64,000 bases of DNA, taken from Opimibacter sp041746735 (GTDB taxonomy: Bacteria; Bacteroidota; Bacteroidia; Chitinophagales; Saprospiraceae). The stretch is taken from positions 1-64,000 of the forward strand of contig JBGTGP010000017.1 in the NCBI GenBank assembly GCA_041746735.1, read 5' to 3'. This document shows positions 1-8,435 of this stretch, piece by piece. The notes below the pieces were generated by a model. It worked only from the letters and a program-made list of their open reading frames with translations. It was not told the DNA's origin and did no database searches. Both the position numbers and the translations under genes were made by a program. Within the stretch, counting starts at the first letter, position 1. Every line of letters begins with the position of its first letter.

Positions 1-150
1 AATCTATGCTGTGCTTCGATCTGGTATCTGTGCCATCCGGCAGCATTCAATCTGGCATCTGGTATCTTCTGCTCTGGCATCTAAATAAGGCATCTGGCTT
101 TCCGCCTCACGGTCGGAATCTTCGCTGTGCTTCGACTGGCAACTCCATCC
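1..150. repeat. Degenerate TCTGGCATCT-type repeat cluster
   Basis: This intergenic stretch consists largely of variants of TCTGGCATCT and TCTGGTATCT, for example around 20-30, 51-64 and 75-81. The 12-mer GCTGTGCTTCGA occurs twice, at 8-19 and 124-135. No open frame here looks like a protein. The reverse complement of the same word (AGATGCCAGA) is repeated at 10143-10240, so this is a dispersed repeat family. Its function is unknown. It may continue to the left of the window. Confidence 0.55.
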
Positions 151-162
151 AGTAAAGCTTCC

Positions 163-170
163 TATATTTA
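163..170 (+). promoter_or_regulatory. Possible -7 promoter element (TATATTTA)
   Basis: TATATTTA matches the Bacteroidota TAnnTTTG element in all but the last base. Only five C residues separate it from the ATG at 176, so a transcript from here would be nearly leaderless. No clear TTTG -33 element was seen. The spacing resembles that before the DtxR gene (8424-8431) and the FG-GAP gene (23823-23830). Confidence 0.35.
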
Positions 171-175
171 CCCCC

Positions 176-1564
176 ATGCGTTACCTCTTCTTGTTCATCC
201 TGATGCTGCCGCTGACAGGCAGTGCTCAGGTCTCTCAGGATTCAGCTGCTTTTCAGATTCGGGACTTTTATCGACAATCGTACACCGAACTCAAAGCGTA
301 TGATTGGCTCACCACACTCTGCAAGGACATAGGCCATCGACTGAGTGGTTCTGAAGGGGCAAATCGTGCTGTAGCCTGGACGAAATCTGTACTCGAATCA
401 TTTCATCCGGACTCCGTCTGGCTGCAACCAGTCATGGTGCCGCATTGGGAACGTGGTGCCAGAGAACAGGTGATTATGATCAACCGGGAAATTGGGGCTG
501 TGCAACTCAAAGCGCTGGCTTTGGGCAATTCACCAGGTACAGGTCCGGGTGGCGTATCGGCTGAAGTCATTGAAGTGCAATCGCTGGATGAGCTCAGAGA
601 TATGGCGGATGCAGCAGTGGCGGGCAAAATCGTATTCTTTAACCGGCCAATGGACATGGGCCTGATCAGTACGTTTTCAGCGTATGGCGGTGCTGCGGAT
701 CAGCGTGCCAATGGCCCCGTAGTAGCTGCAGAGAAAGGGGCTCGTGCAGCTATTGTTCGTTCCCTATCCAGTCGTCTGGATGACTATCCGCATACGGGCA
801 TGACCAACCTTTCCGATAAGGTGCAGAATATACCGTCCGTAGCCGTCAGCACCATTGATGCCAACCGGCTCAGTGATGCTATCAAGAAAGGACCTGTGGA
901 GGTTCTCATCTCTACGCAGTGCGAGATGAAAGGCGAAGTGCTGTCACATAATGTAATCGCGGAAATTCGCGGCTCAGAGTTTCCGGATGAGATCATTCTG
1001 GTCGGTGGCCATCTGGATAGTTGGGATATAGGTGAAGGAGCCCATGATGATGGAGCCGGTTGTGTACATGCAATGGAAGTCATCTACCAGTTGCAGAAGA
1101 TCGGATACAAACCCAGACGGACTATCCGGTGTGTCTTGTTTATGAATGAAGAAAACGGATTGCAGGGCGGAAAGACTTATGCAGCGGAAGCGATTCAAAA
1201 ACAAGAGTATCATCTGGCTGCGATTGAGTCTGATGGAGGTGGGTCTACACCTCAGGCATTTGGGTGTTCTGCCGGCGAACACATACGGCTCGACAGTGCC
1301 CTGGCTTTTATGTCAACCTACATCGGCCTTCTGGGTCCCTATGATATTGAATTGCTGCCAGGTGGTGGCGGAGCGGACATCGGACCCCTCAAACCCACCG
1401 CCGGCCTGCTCATCGGTTTGCGTCCTGATAATGCACGGTATTTTGATTTTCACCATTCCGCATTGGATGTTTTAGAAAATGTACATCCCCGCGAACTGGC
1501 ATCCGGAGCTGCAGCACTCACATCGCTGGTATATCTGATCGATCAGTATGGGATCCGGCCATGA
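176..1564 (+). CDS. Secreted M28 family zinc peptidase (carboxypeptidase Q/PGCP-like)
   Basis: A 462-residue exported di-zinc exopeptidase. A signal peptide covers about residues 1-18, ending GSAQ. The zinc-site motifs of family M28 are in order: GGHLDSWD near residue 277, HDDGAG near 290 with the bridging Asp, NEENG near 323 with the general-base and ligand glutamates, ESDGGG near 351, and a C-terminal HHS near 426. A protease-associated type insert probably occupies about 120-250. Length and motif order fit plasma glutamate carboxypeptidase-like members, which remove residues from small peptides. The stop codon overlaps the next start (ATGA), so it is probably translationally coupled to hpt. 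Physiological substrate is unknown. Confidence 0.9.
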   Translation: MRYLFLFILMLPLTGSAQVSQDSAAFQIRDFYRQSYTELKAYDWLTTLCKDIGHRLSGSEGANRAVAWTKSVLESFHPDSVWLQPVMVPHWERGAREQVIMINREIGAVQLKALALGNSPGTGPGGVSAEVIEVQSLDELRDMADAAVAGKIVFFNRPMDMGLISTFSAYGGAADQRANGPVVAAEKGARAAIVRSLSSRLDDYPHTGMTNLSDKVQNIPSVAVSTIDANRLSDAIKKGPVEVLISTQCEMKGEVLSHNVIAEIRGSEFPDEIILVGGHLDSWDIGEGAHDDGAGCVHAMEVIYQLQKIGYKPRRTIRCVLFMNEENGLQGGKTYAAEAIQKQEYHLAAIESDGGGSTPQAFGCSAGEHIRLDSALAFMSTYIGLLGPYDIELLPGGGGADIGPLKPTAGLLIGLRPDNARYFDFHHSALDVLENVHPRELASGAAALTSLVYLIDQYGIRP

Positions 1565-2100
1565 GGAATGTCCGGTTGCATGATCTTATGTTTGAACCCT
1601 TTATTTCTGCAGAGGAGATCAGAAATAAGGTCAATGACCTTGCTGCGATGATTGACCAGGATTATGCAGGATTGAATCCCGTATTGCTGATCGTACTCAA
1701 CGGTGCTTTTATTTTTGCGGCAGATCTGGTGCGTCAAATCTCGGTGCCGATCCGGCTCGATTTTGTCAAGCTCAGTTCGTATGCCGGCACTTCATCTTCG
1801 GGTACGATCCGGGAGCATTTTCTCTGGCAGACAGCGCTGGAAGGTCAGCATGTGATCATTGTGGAGGATATCGTAGATAAAGGCCATACCCTTCATTTTC
1901 TGAAAGAAAAATTAATTCAGCATCATCCGGCCAGTCTCGAAGTGGCCTGCCTTCTCAAAAAACCGGCAGCTTACGAATACCCGGATCCGATTCGGTATGA
2001 AGGAATCTCGATCCCCAATGACTTTGTGGTCGGGTACGGGCTGGACTATGATGGCCTGGGCCGGGACCTGGATTGTATCTACCGGAAGAAGGAAGGGTAA
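1561..2100 (+). CDS. hpt: Hypoxanthine phosphoribosyltransferase
   Basis: A 179-residue type I phosphoribosyltransferase of purine salvage, which converts hypoxanthine (and usually guanine) plus PRPP to the nucleotide. The PRPP-binding loop is VEDIVDKGHT at about residues 101-110: two acidic residues followed by the small and hydroxyl residues that hold the ribose phosphate. The N-terminal VLNGAFIFAADLVRQI segment and the C-terminal FVVGYGLDYDGLGRDL flexible-loop/metal region are typical of HPRT. Length is normal. The ATG overlaps the upstream peptidase stop by 4 nt. It could recycle hypoxanthine released by the purine nucleoside phosphorylase and futalosine pathway encoded elsewhere in the window. 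Confidence 0.95.
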   Translation: MRNVRLHDLMFEPFISAEEIRNKVNDLAAMIDQDYAGLNPVLLIVLNGAFIFAADLVRQISVPIRLDFVKLSSYAGTSSSGTIREHFLWQTALEGQHVIIVEDIVDKGHTLHFLKEKLIQHHPASLEVACLLKKPAAYEYPDPIRYEGISIPNDFVVGYGLDYDGLGRDLDCIYRKKEG

Positions 2101-2108
2101 TCTTCCTT
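2089..2108 (+). terminator. Possible terminator hairpin at the end of hpt
   Basis: AAGGAAG (2089-2095) can pair with CTTCCTT (2102-2108) around a six-base loop that contains the hpt stop codon. The following tract (TATTTCACTTTT) is T-rich but broken, so termination may be weak. Confidence 0.4.
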
Positions 2109-2164
2109 TATTTCACTTTTACGAATCATTCACATATTTCACCCTGCCGAACTTGTTTTTACCG

Positions 2165-2172
2165 TATCTTTG
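2165..2172 (+). promoter_or_regulatory. Promoter -7 element of tatA (TATCTTTG)
   Basis: A perfect match to the Bacteroidota TAnnTTTG element, 24 nt before the ATG at 2197. A TTG at 2170 in the same frame lies inside this element, which argues that translation begins at 2197. No exact TTTG -33 box was found. Confidence 0.55.
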
Positions 2173-2196
2173 TTATCCTGTTTAAATGATTTGACA

Positions 2197-2424
2197 ATGA
2201 GCAACTTATTGTTTTTGAGCCTCCCGGGCGGTATGGAGTGGGTGATCATCCTCTTCGTGGTACTCTTGCTTTTTGGAGGTAAAAAAATTCCCGAACTCAT
2301 GCGGGGCCTTGGAAAAGGTATCCGGGAATTTAATAGTGCCCGCAACAGCATCGAATCCGAAATCAAGGAAGGAATGCGCGAAGCTGAGCGCAAATCCATT
2401 GAAGAAAGTAAGAAAGAGGCGTAA
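2197..2424 (+). CDS. tatA: Twin-arginine translocase subunit TatA/TatE
   Basis: A 75-residue TatA-type protein, the pore-forming component for export of folded proteins. It has a short periplasmic N-terminus, one transmembrane helix (WVIILFVVLLLF), the hinge FGGKKIPELMRGLGKGIREF whose F-G and amphipathic-helix residues are the family signature, and a charged C-terminal tail rich in E, K and R. Start 2197 was chosen because upstream codons in frame overlap the promoter element. tatB and tatC are not adjacent. TatA and TatE cannot be distinguished from sequence alone. Confidence 0.9.
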   Translation: MSNLLFLSLPGGMEWVIILFVVLLLFGGKKIPELMRGLGKGIREFNSARNSIESEIKEGMREAERKSIEESKKEA

Positions 2425-2584
2425 CTTACGTGTAAGCACATATTTAAACCGCTAAACAAGTAGCGGATATGTATGCGTTAATTCTTGTATGTTATTCACC
2501 TAAAAAAAAGAGTCCCGGAGTATTGCAAAATATCTCTGCCGGACGTTTTCCTGAAATCATTCATTACCGACGTATCATCCTGCC

Positions 2585-3100
2585 ATGAAAATTCAATTCA
2601 ACATTGTAGGGGTCCTGTTCATGACCTTTATGTTTACTTCTCTGTCCGCTCAAAAATTTGGGCATCTCAATACAGCCGTGGTCATCGAAATGCACCCTGC
2701 TGTCGCTTCCGCGAATACCGAACTTGAAACCTACCGAAAAGGAATTATGGAGTCTTTCGAGACCAAAGTCCGGTCGTTTGAGTCCAGGTATATGTTTTTT
2801 ATGGAAGAAGTCAATGCCGGCACATTGTCCCGGGTGTCAGCCCAAACCCGTCAACAGGAGCTCCAGAAAGAACAGGAAGCCCTGGGTACGGAGGAGCAGC
2901 AATTACAGTTTGCAGTCATGCAAAAGCGTGAAGAACTTCTTCAACCCATTCTGACCGAAGTGGATAGTGTCATCCAACTCATCGGGCAGGAAGGAAAATA
3001 TACCATGATCTTTGATACCAGCGTCAATGGAGCTCTGCTCTGGGCGGAGGAAAGTGACGATCTCACTGAATTGGTCAAAGCGAGGCTGAAAAAAGGCTAA
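2585..3100 (+). CDS. OmpH/Skp family periplasmic chaperone
   Basis: A 171-residue exported protein with a signal peptide ending SLSAQ (about residue 23). FGHLNTAVVIEMHPAV resembles the N-terminal beta strand of Skp (GYVDSQ..), and the long charged Gln/Glu/Lys-rich helical middle (about 50-125) forms the tentacle-like coiled coil. The C-terminal segment returns to strand (KYTMIFDTSVNGALLW), as in Skp. Skp proteins hold unfolded outer-membrane proteins in the periplasm. Bacteroidota usually carry several; this one is not next to bamA. It is convergent with the site-2 protease gene 12 nt downstream. Confidence 0.8.
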   Translation: MKIQFNIVGVLFMTFMFTSLSAQKFGHLNTAVVIEMHPAVASANTELETYRKGIMESFETKVRSFESRYMFFMEEVNAGTLSRVSAQTRQQELQKEQEALGTEEQQLQFAVMQKREELLQPILTEVDSVIQLIGQEGKYTMIFDTSVNGALLWAEESDDLTELVKARLKKG

Positions 3101-3112
3101 TGGCAGGACGGC

Positions 3113-4201
3113 TCACCTGAGCAGTCCGGTCACTTTTTCCCAAGGAATGATTCCTATATACTGCACCTGATCATAGACCAGGACAACCGGGATTTTGTGC
3201 TGCTGCATCAGCGTAAAGAGCTGTGAGGCGGAAAGTTCCGGGGCAACGGCCATTGGGGTCGGAACCATCTTTTCATCCAGATACAGATTTTCACCCGGTA
3301 CGACATCAGCAGTTAACAACTGTTCCCTTGTGATGAAGCCCGCCGGAATACCCGGCCGCGACCACACTACAAACGCCTGGCCTTTCAACGAAGAAATGAT
3401 CTGGCGTGCTGTATCCAGCGTCTGGCCCAGAAAAAACTGATGATCGATTGGGTCCATGAGATCCGCTGCACGAATCCGCTGCATGCGAGCTTGTCGCACC
3501 AGCACCTGGTACTCCTGTCGGGCCGCAAAAAAGATAAAAACACCAATCAGCGTCAATGTCGGCTGACTTCTGGAAATTCCGATGGCAAACATAATGATGG
3601 CAATACTCTGACCTGCAAAGGATGCAATACGCGTAGCAGCGGTCCTGTCCATACGCAATGACAACAAACTACGGAGCATCCGGCCACCATCCATCGGAAA
3701 AGCAGGTAACAGGTTGAATAACCCAAGATAGCCATTGGCCAGCATGAGGATTTTGAAGTAAGAGAAGGTCTCGTGATCAAGTCTCCAAAAAGAGAGCGAG
3801 AACATGGGAAGGGATGTGCCCTGTATCAGGAGATATCCAAACCAGATCAGGCCGACAATCGTAAAATTGACAACAGGTCCTGCAAGTGCAACCCAGAATT
3901 CCTGACCCCGGCCTTCCGGCATTCGTTCCAGGCGGGCGATGCCCCCGATCGGAGTCATCATGATATCGTGCGTCTGTACGCCATACCGCCTCGCCGCCAG
4001 TGCATGTCCAAATTCATGCAGGATCACGCAGAAAAAAACACTCAACACAATGCCGATCGAAATCAAGAGTAGCCAAGGCTGAAAACCACCTTTGCTAGTT
4101 TCATAAGCGACCCAGAGCAAAAGGAGTCCAAAAGACCAGTGGATCTTGACCGGAATGCCCGAAACCGTGGCCAGATGAAGTGAGCCTTTCATAGGCTGCA
4201 A
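3113..4201 (-). CDS. Site-2 protease-like M50 metallopeptidase with CBS region
   Basis: A 362-residue integral membrane zinc protease. HEFGH at residues 62-66 supplies two zinc ligands and the catalytic Glu. FNLLPAFPMDGGR at about 162-174 supplies the third ligand (Asp171). At least four hydrophobic segments surround these motifs. The C-terminal part (about 240-360) looks like a CBS-domain pair, ending QYIGIIPWEKVTGLL, as in the Mj S2P / SpoIVFB-like CBS-fused group. Substrates of this branch are mostly unknown. A second in-frame ATG lies three codons downstream and could be the start. It is transcribed away from the acyl-CoA dehydrogenase-type gene behind it with only a 31-nt gap, so the two may share a transcript. 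Confidence 0.88.
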   Translation of the reverse strand: MQPMKGSLHLATVSGIPVKIHWSFGLLLLWVAYETSKGGFQPWLLLISIGIVLSVFFCVILHEFGHALAARRYGVQTHDIMMTPIGGIARLERMPEGRGQEFWVALAGPVVNFTIVGLIWFGYLLIQGTSLPMFSLSFWRLDHETFSYFKILMLANGYLGLFNLLPAFPMDGGRMLRSLLSLRMDRTAATRIASFAGQSIAIIMFAIGISRSQPTLTLIGVFIFFAARQEYQVLVRQARMQRIRAADLMDPIDHQFFLGQTLDTARQIISSLKGQAFVVWSRPGIPAGFITREQLLTADVVPGENLYLDEKMVPTPMAVAPELSASQLFTLMQQHKIPVVLVYDQVQYIGIIPWEKVTGLLR

Positions 4202-4232
4202 CCGATATGTGCGTAATTAGATTTGATCCGGA

Positions 4233-5414
4233 TTAGACTTTTTGATGCAATCCCGTTGTGGGCTGATAGACTTCGCCTTTCAAGACAGATCTGGAAATCA
4301 CGAGGCGCTGGATTTCGCTGGTACCTTCATATATCTGGGTGATTTTGGCATCCCGCATCAGGCGTTCTACATGATATTCTCTGACATAGCCATACCCGCC
4401 ATGGATCTGGACCGCTTCCACCGTGGTCTTCATGGCGACTTCGGAAGCAAAGAGTTTGGCCATGGCCGCCGCCGTGGTGTAGTCCTGTCCAAGGTCTTTT
4501 ATCCTTGCGGCCCGGTATACCAGAAGTCTTGCAGCTTCAATCTCTGTTGCCATATCCGCCAGCTTAAAAGCAATCGCCTGGTGGGACATGATGGGCTTGC
4601 CAAATGTGGTGCGTTCCTGCGCATACTTTAAAGCCAGATCATAGGCACCGGCTGCAATCCCAAGAGCCTGCGCGGCAATCCCGATGCGTCCGCCATCCAG
4701 TGTAGACATGGCAAACTTGAAACCAAAGCCATCCTCACCTAATTGGTTTTCTTTGGGTACCCGGACATCACTGTACATAATTGAGTGGGTATCCGAAGCA
4801 CGTATCCCGAGTTTATCTTCCTTGGCGCCGATGCTAACACCTGGCCATTCTTTTTCCACGATGAGGGTATTGATGCCGCGGTGAAGGAGTTCGCGATGAC
4901 TTTGAGCCATGACGAGATGGATGAGCGCTTTGCCGCCGTTGGTAATCCAGTTTTTGGTCCCGTTGAGCAGAAAGTGATCACCCTTGTCTTCGGCAGTGGT
5001 GCGCTGACTGGTGGCATCACTACCGGCTTCTGGTTCAGACAGGCAGAAGGCACCAAGGCATTCGCCAGAAGCTAATCGAGTCAGATATTTTTGTTTTTGT
5101 TCTTCGGTGCCAAATTTTTCCAATCCCCAGCAGACAAGCGAGTTGTTGACCGACATGATCACCGAGCAACTGGCATCGATTTTGGAGATTTCTTCCATGG
5201 CCAGGACATAGCTTAGTGTATCCATGCCGCCTCCGCCATAATCAGGACTGACCATCATACCCAAAAAACCCATCTCACCCATCATCCGCACCTGATCTGC
5301 AGGGTAGATCATGTCCCGGTCCCGATCGATGACGCCGGAGAGTAATTCATTTTGGGCAAAATCTCGTGCGGCCTCCTTGACGGCCTGCTGATCTTCGGTG
5401 AGCAAAAAGTCCAT
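4233..5414 (-). CDS. Acyl-CoA dehydrogenase (short/medium-chain type)
   Basis: A 393-residue FAD flavoenzyme catalysing alpha,beta-dehydrogenation of acyl-CoA thioesters. The family signatures are present: GAFCLSEPEAGSD in the FAD/substrate region (about 125-140), the flavin-binding WITNGG, and the C-terminal QIHGGYGYVREYHVERLMRDAKITQIYEGTSEIQR, where the Glu of YEGTSE is the catalytic base in butyryl/short-chain type enzymes. Length is standard. No electron-transfer flavoprotein genes are adjacent. Chain-length specificity cannot be fixed from the sequence. Confidence 0.93.
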   Translation of the reverse strand: MDFLLTEDQQAVKEAARDFAQNELLSGVIDRDRDMIYPADQVRMMGEMGFLGMMVSPDYGGGGMDTLSYVLAMEEISKIDASCSVIMSVNNSLVCWGLEKFGTEEQKQKYLTRLASGECLGAFCLSEPEAGSDATSQRTTAEDKGDHFLLNGTKNWITNGGKALIHLVMAQSHRELLHRGINTLIVEKEWPGVSIGAKEDKLGIRASDTHSIMYSDVRVPKENQLGEDGFGFKFAMSTLDGGRIGIAAQALGIAAGAYDLALKYAQERTTFGKPIMSHQAIAFKLADMATEIEAARLLVYRAARIKDLGQDYTTAAAMAKLFASEVAMKTTVEAVQIHGGYGYVREYHVERLMRDAKITQIYEGTSEIQRLVISRSVLKGEVYQPTTGLHQKV

Positions 5415-5538
5415 TGGGCAAAAGTAAGAAAAAGGCGCTCCGGAAATGAGGAGTTAAAGTGGATTACAGTACAGTGTAGCAGAAAGAACCGTTTCCTATC
5501 TGTGAACAATACCTCATCTGGGCCATCATGGTCATTGA

Positions 5539-5856
5539 TTAACCTTCATCTACGACCCTCAGCAGCGTCCTGAAGGCGACAAACTGGCCTTCAAACAAGG
5601 CTTGATGTTTTTTCTGGAGTGAAGGGGCATGATCGCGCAGGTAGATGTCCAGAAGGTCGGTACCGGGGCATGTGTACTGGATGGCATACGTGATTCCTTC
5701 ATCATCATCATATCCTTCCAGATGCAGGAAACGATAGGCGCTAAAACAAGCAGTAGCCATGACTTCCGGTATGTGGATATCCCGCATCCAGGTCACCCAG
5801 GTATCGTGGACCGTAGCGTCAATCTTGATCGTCACATTGTAGATGATGGCGGTCAT
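5539..5856 (-). CDS. DUF4286 family protein
   Basis: A 105-residue cytosolic protein beginning with a beta strand (IIYNVTIKID), followed by a helix with the WVTWMRDIHIPEVMATACF signature, then FLHLEGYDDDEGITYAIQYTC and a helix rich in basic residues. This matches DUF4286, a small ferredoxin-like fold domain common in Bacteroidota. Function is unknown. It lies 45 nt downstream of the metal ABC ATPase gene on the same strand and could be its distal cistron, though the link is not evidently functional. Confidence 0.8.
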   Translation of the reverse strand: MTAIIYNVTIKIDATVHDTWVTWMRDIHIPEVMATACFSAYRFLHLEGYDDDEGITYAIQYTCPGTDLLDIYLRDHAPSLQKKHQALFEGQFVAFRTLLRVVDEG

Positions 5857-5901
5857 GTGCTAAACGTAAAGGTATAACGGAATCCCAGTTCTTCACCCGT
5901 A

Positions 5902-6642
5902 TCAAGGCTGGCCTGTGCGCGTCCACAAGGCATGACGTGCTCCATACGTCCTGGCGATCTGGTCAGGCGTGAATGCAGTACTGGTATCACCGTAGGCAAT
6001 CACACGCTGATTGATCAGGATGACCTGCTGGAAATAATCGGGCACAGAACTCAGATCGTGATGCACGACCAGGAGTGTTTTTCCGGCTCCGGAAAGTCGC
6101 CGGAGTACCCTGATGATATGTTCTTCGGTGGTGATATCGACACCAGTGAAAGGCTCATCCAGCAAGAGGATGTCCGCCTCCTGACACAACGCGCGAGCCA
6201 GGAAAACCCGTTGCTGCTGACCACCGGAAAGGGCGCCGATTTGCCGGTCAGCCAGATCGGTGATGGCCAGTTCCTCCATAGCATCAGTCGCTTTTTGGCG
6301 GTCCTCGGCTTTCATGCGTTGCCATATTTTTCTTGCCGGATAGCGACCCATCATCACAATATCGCGAACCGTCGCCGGAAAGGTCCAATCGACTTCGTCC
6401 CGTTGCGGGACATAGGCGATGCGATGCCGGTTTTTACGAATGTCATCCCCATAGATTTGGACCTGTCCCGAATCCGTTTCAATAAGCCCGAGGATTGCTT
6501 TGAGCAGGGTTGATTTTCCGGCACCGTTTGGGCCAAGAACCCCGATGAGGTGTCCTTCTTCAATTCGAAGGTATATATGGGTCAGCACCCTCTTTCTATC
6601 ATACGAAACGGACAGGCCCTCTACGACAATCGGATGATTCAT
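5902..6642 (-). CDS. Metal (Mn/Zn/Fe) ABC transporter ATP-binding protein
   Basis: A 246-residue ABC ATPase. Walker A is GPNGAGKS (about 36-43), the Q-loop region is YVPQRDEVDWTFP, the signature is LSGGQQQR and Walker B is ILLLDEPF followed by TGVD. The QR.EVDWTFP segment is a hallmark of the MntB/SitB/ZnuC branch of cluster 9 metal importers. It overlaps the binding-protein gene by 4 nt, so the two are translationally coupled. No cluster 9 permease (MntC/ZnuB type) follows; the next gene encodes DUF4286. Manganese is favoured by the upstream DtxR/MntR-type regulator, but zinc or iron cannot be excluded. Confidence 0.9.
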   Translation of the reverse strand: MNHPIVVEGLSVSYDRKRVLTHIYLRIEEGHLIGVLGPNGAGKSTLLKAILGLIETDSGQVQIYGDDIRKNRHRIAYVPQRDEVDWTFPATVRDIVMMGRYPARKIWQRMKAEDRQKATDAMEELAITDLADRQIGALSGGQQQRVFLARALCQEADILLLDEPFTGVDITTEEHIIRVLRRLSGAGKTLLVVHHDLSSVPDYFQQVILINQRVIAYGDTSTAFTPDQIARTYGARHALWTRTGQP

Positions 6643-7655
6643 GCCGGCCTAAGTTTACGTCTATAAAATATCAGCCCCAATGCCGTTGCAAGAAGTACAA
6701 TAATAATAAGGATCCAGAAGCGCCCCTTTCCTTTAGGGTCGTTCGCAGCTGTATGTCCTGCTTCCTTTGTCAATCCGGCAACAATGATATCCGTATTGTA
6801 TCGGAGCATCCCGATATAGGTTGAAGCCGGACTATCCTTTTCTCCGAGTGAATCGCTATAGAGTTTACCTCCTACGGAGATTTTATTGTCAGAGGCAACT
6901 TGCTCGAGGAGTTTAGGATTGATGGTGCTTTCGATAAAGACAACAGGTACCTTATACTGGCGGATCACCTGAGTGAGCCGTATCAGATCGGAGGTCCGGA
7001 CATCGGCATCAGTAGAGGTCCCCATGACGGATTCGAGTTGCAGTCCATAGCGGATACCGTAATACTGGAAGGCATCATGACTGGTGATGAGTATGCGCTT
7101 TGCGGAATCTATGCGACTGATCTGCTGTCGAATGTACAAATCGAGTTCATCCAACTGGCGGATATAGCGGTCATATTGTTCCTGGATCTGTGTTGAGTTG
7201 GCGGGCAACATGGACATAAGGGCATTGCGCGTATTGAGCGCATAGATTTTACCATTGTGGGGATCCATCCAGGCATGGGGGTCGGTAGCATTTTGATGCT
7301 CCTCGCTGGTGATGGGTGTGATGCCGTCCGTCAGGGTAATGACGGGTGCTTTTGAACCACTGTTGCGGATCAGATCACTGATCCAGCCTTCAAAGGTCAG
7401 GCCGTTTTGGAGGATCAGGTCAGCTTGTAAGATGAGCCGGACATCACCGGGTGTGGGTTCGTAGATGTGGGGATCACCACCGACGGGGACGATCGTGCTG
7501 ACGAGGATTAGTGTGTCACCAATCGCAGTTGCTATATCAGCAAAAATGGAGGCGGAAGCCACGACAAGGGGTTTGGTATCCTGGGCATGAAGGACTGTGC
7601 TTTGATAGATGAAGGCTAACAACACGAAGAGCAGGGGTACAAACCGGATCGGCAT
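6639..7655 (-). CDS. Metal ABC transporter substrate-binding protein (cluster 9)
   Basis: A 338-residue ZnuA/MntA-like protein. From the ATG at 7655 it has a signal peptide (MPIRFVPLLFVLLAF ... HAQ). Metal-site residues are visible in GGDPHIYEPTPGD, TDPHAWMDP, the ESVMGTSTDADV region and an Asp near the C-terminus. The long His-rich loop of zinc-specific ZnuA is absent, which favours Mn or Fe. The C-terminus has a hydrophobic helix (WILIIIVLLATALGLIF) followed by RRKLR, suggesting a membrane anchor in place of the usual lipid anchor. An upstream in-frame ATG at 7757 would add 34 polar residues before the signal peptide and is less likely, although it would abut the regulator gene. Confidence 0.88.
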   Translation of the reverse strand: MPIRFVPLLFVLLAFIYQSTVLHAQDTKPLVVASASIFADIATAIGDTLILVSTIVPVGGDPHIYEPTPGDVRLILQADLILQNGLTFEGWISDLIRNSGSKAPVITLTDGITPITSEEHQNATDPHAWMDPHNGKIYALNTRNALMSMLPANSTQIQEQYDRYIRQLDELDLYIRQQISRIDSAKRILITSHDAFQYYGIRYGLQLESVMGTSTDADVRTSDLIRLTQVIRQYKVPVVFIESTINPKLLEQVASDNKISVGGKLYSDSLGEKDSPASTYIGMLRYNTDIIVAGLTKEAGHTAANDPKGKGRFWILIIIVLLATALGLIFYRRKLRPA

Positions 7656-7758
7656 GATGGGTTGTGAATATAAGTTGTGCAGCGTCCTATGGGTGGAGGA
7701 TTGCTGTGATGGGTCAGACGAAGTGTGGAGGCTGTTCGTATAGAAGATGGTATTCATT

Positions 7759-8418
7759 TCAGACGGGTTTGATCATGATGTTGCGGGCTACTGTCCCGGA
7801 AAGGTTGGATTCCTGATGGTCTACGGAGACACGAAGGGTTTGGTCATAAGGGTCATGGGTGATGACGGTGATGGTTTTGCCCAGGGTGATTCCTTTTTCA
7901 CTGAGATGCCGGAGAAAGGCGGTGTCATCATCCCGGACACCAATGATGAGGCCCTGGTTGCCGGCTTCGACATCGGACAAGGGGATACGGGCTCTGAGGG
8001 TGTATTTGCCCTGAGCATTTGGAATCGGATCACCGTGCGGATCAAATTTAGGATGGCCGAGAAAGGCATCGAGCCGTTCGATCAGGAGTTCAGACTGGAT
8101 GTGTTCGAGTTCCTCGGCGATATCATGGACTTCGTCCCAGGTCATACCAAGGGTCTGGACCAGAAAGACTTCCCAGAGCCGGTGGCGACGCACGAGGGAG
8201 GTAGCCAGACGCTGGCCTTCGTCTGTCAGGGTTGCGCCTTTATAGCGCTGGTAGTCGATGAGGCCCTTTTCCGACAGACGTTTGAGCATGTCGGTGACCG
8301 AGGCTGCCGAGGTATCCTGAAGTTCTGCAATGGCATTGGTGTTGACAGTTGAGCCGGGTGATCCGGAGAGTTTCAGGATGCTTTTAAGGTAATTTTCTTC
8401 CGTGTAGGATAGTCCCAT
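7759..8418 (-). CDS. DtxR/MntR family metal-dependent transcriptional regulator
   Basis: A 219-residue iron/manganese-dependent repressor. An N-terminal winged helix (about 1-65; TNAIAELQDTSAASVTDMLKRL is the HTH) is followed by the dimerisation/metal-binding domain (RRHRLWEVFLVQTLGMTWDEVHDIAEELEHIQS, with the usual His, Glu and Asp ligands). A C-terminal FeoA/SH3-like domain is at about 150-219. It is first in a unit with the binding protein and ATPase, as expected for feedback control of metal uptake. An AT-rich inverted repeat lies 18-59 nt upstream. A perfect -7 element ends five bases before the ATG, so the mRNA may be leaderless. Confidence 0.93.
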   Translation of the reverse strand: MGLSYTEENYLKSILKLSGSPGSTVNTNAIAELQDTSAASVTDMLKRLSEKGLIDYQRYKGATLTDEGQRLATSLVRRHRLWEVFLVQTLGMTWDEVHDIAEELEHIQSELLIERLDAFLGHPKFDPHGDPIPNAQGKYTLRARIPLSDVEAGNQGLIIGVRDDDTAFLRHLSEKGITLGKTITVITHDPYDQTLRVSVDHQESNLSGTVARNIMIKPV

Positions 8419-8423
8419 AAGGA

Positions 8424-8431
8424 CAAAGATA
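8424..8431 (-). promoter_or_regulatory. Promoter -7 element of the DtxR gene (TATCTTTG)
   Basis: On the minus strand this reads TATCTTTG, a perfect TAnnTTTG match. It ends five bases before the ATG at 8418. The AT-rich inverted repeat lies immediately upstream, where a repressor would cover the promoter. Confidence 0.55.
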
Positions 8432-8435
8432 ATAT

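Noticed and set aside
5932..6513. 193-codon open frame opposite the metal ABC ATPase
   Set aside because: Shadow of the ATPase coding strand, without any recognisable family feature.
7747..8352. 201-codon open frame opposite the DtxR regulator gene
   Set aside because: Antisense to a clear winged-helix/FeoA-domain regulator. Composition is not protein-like.
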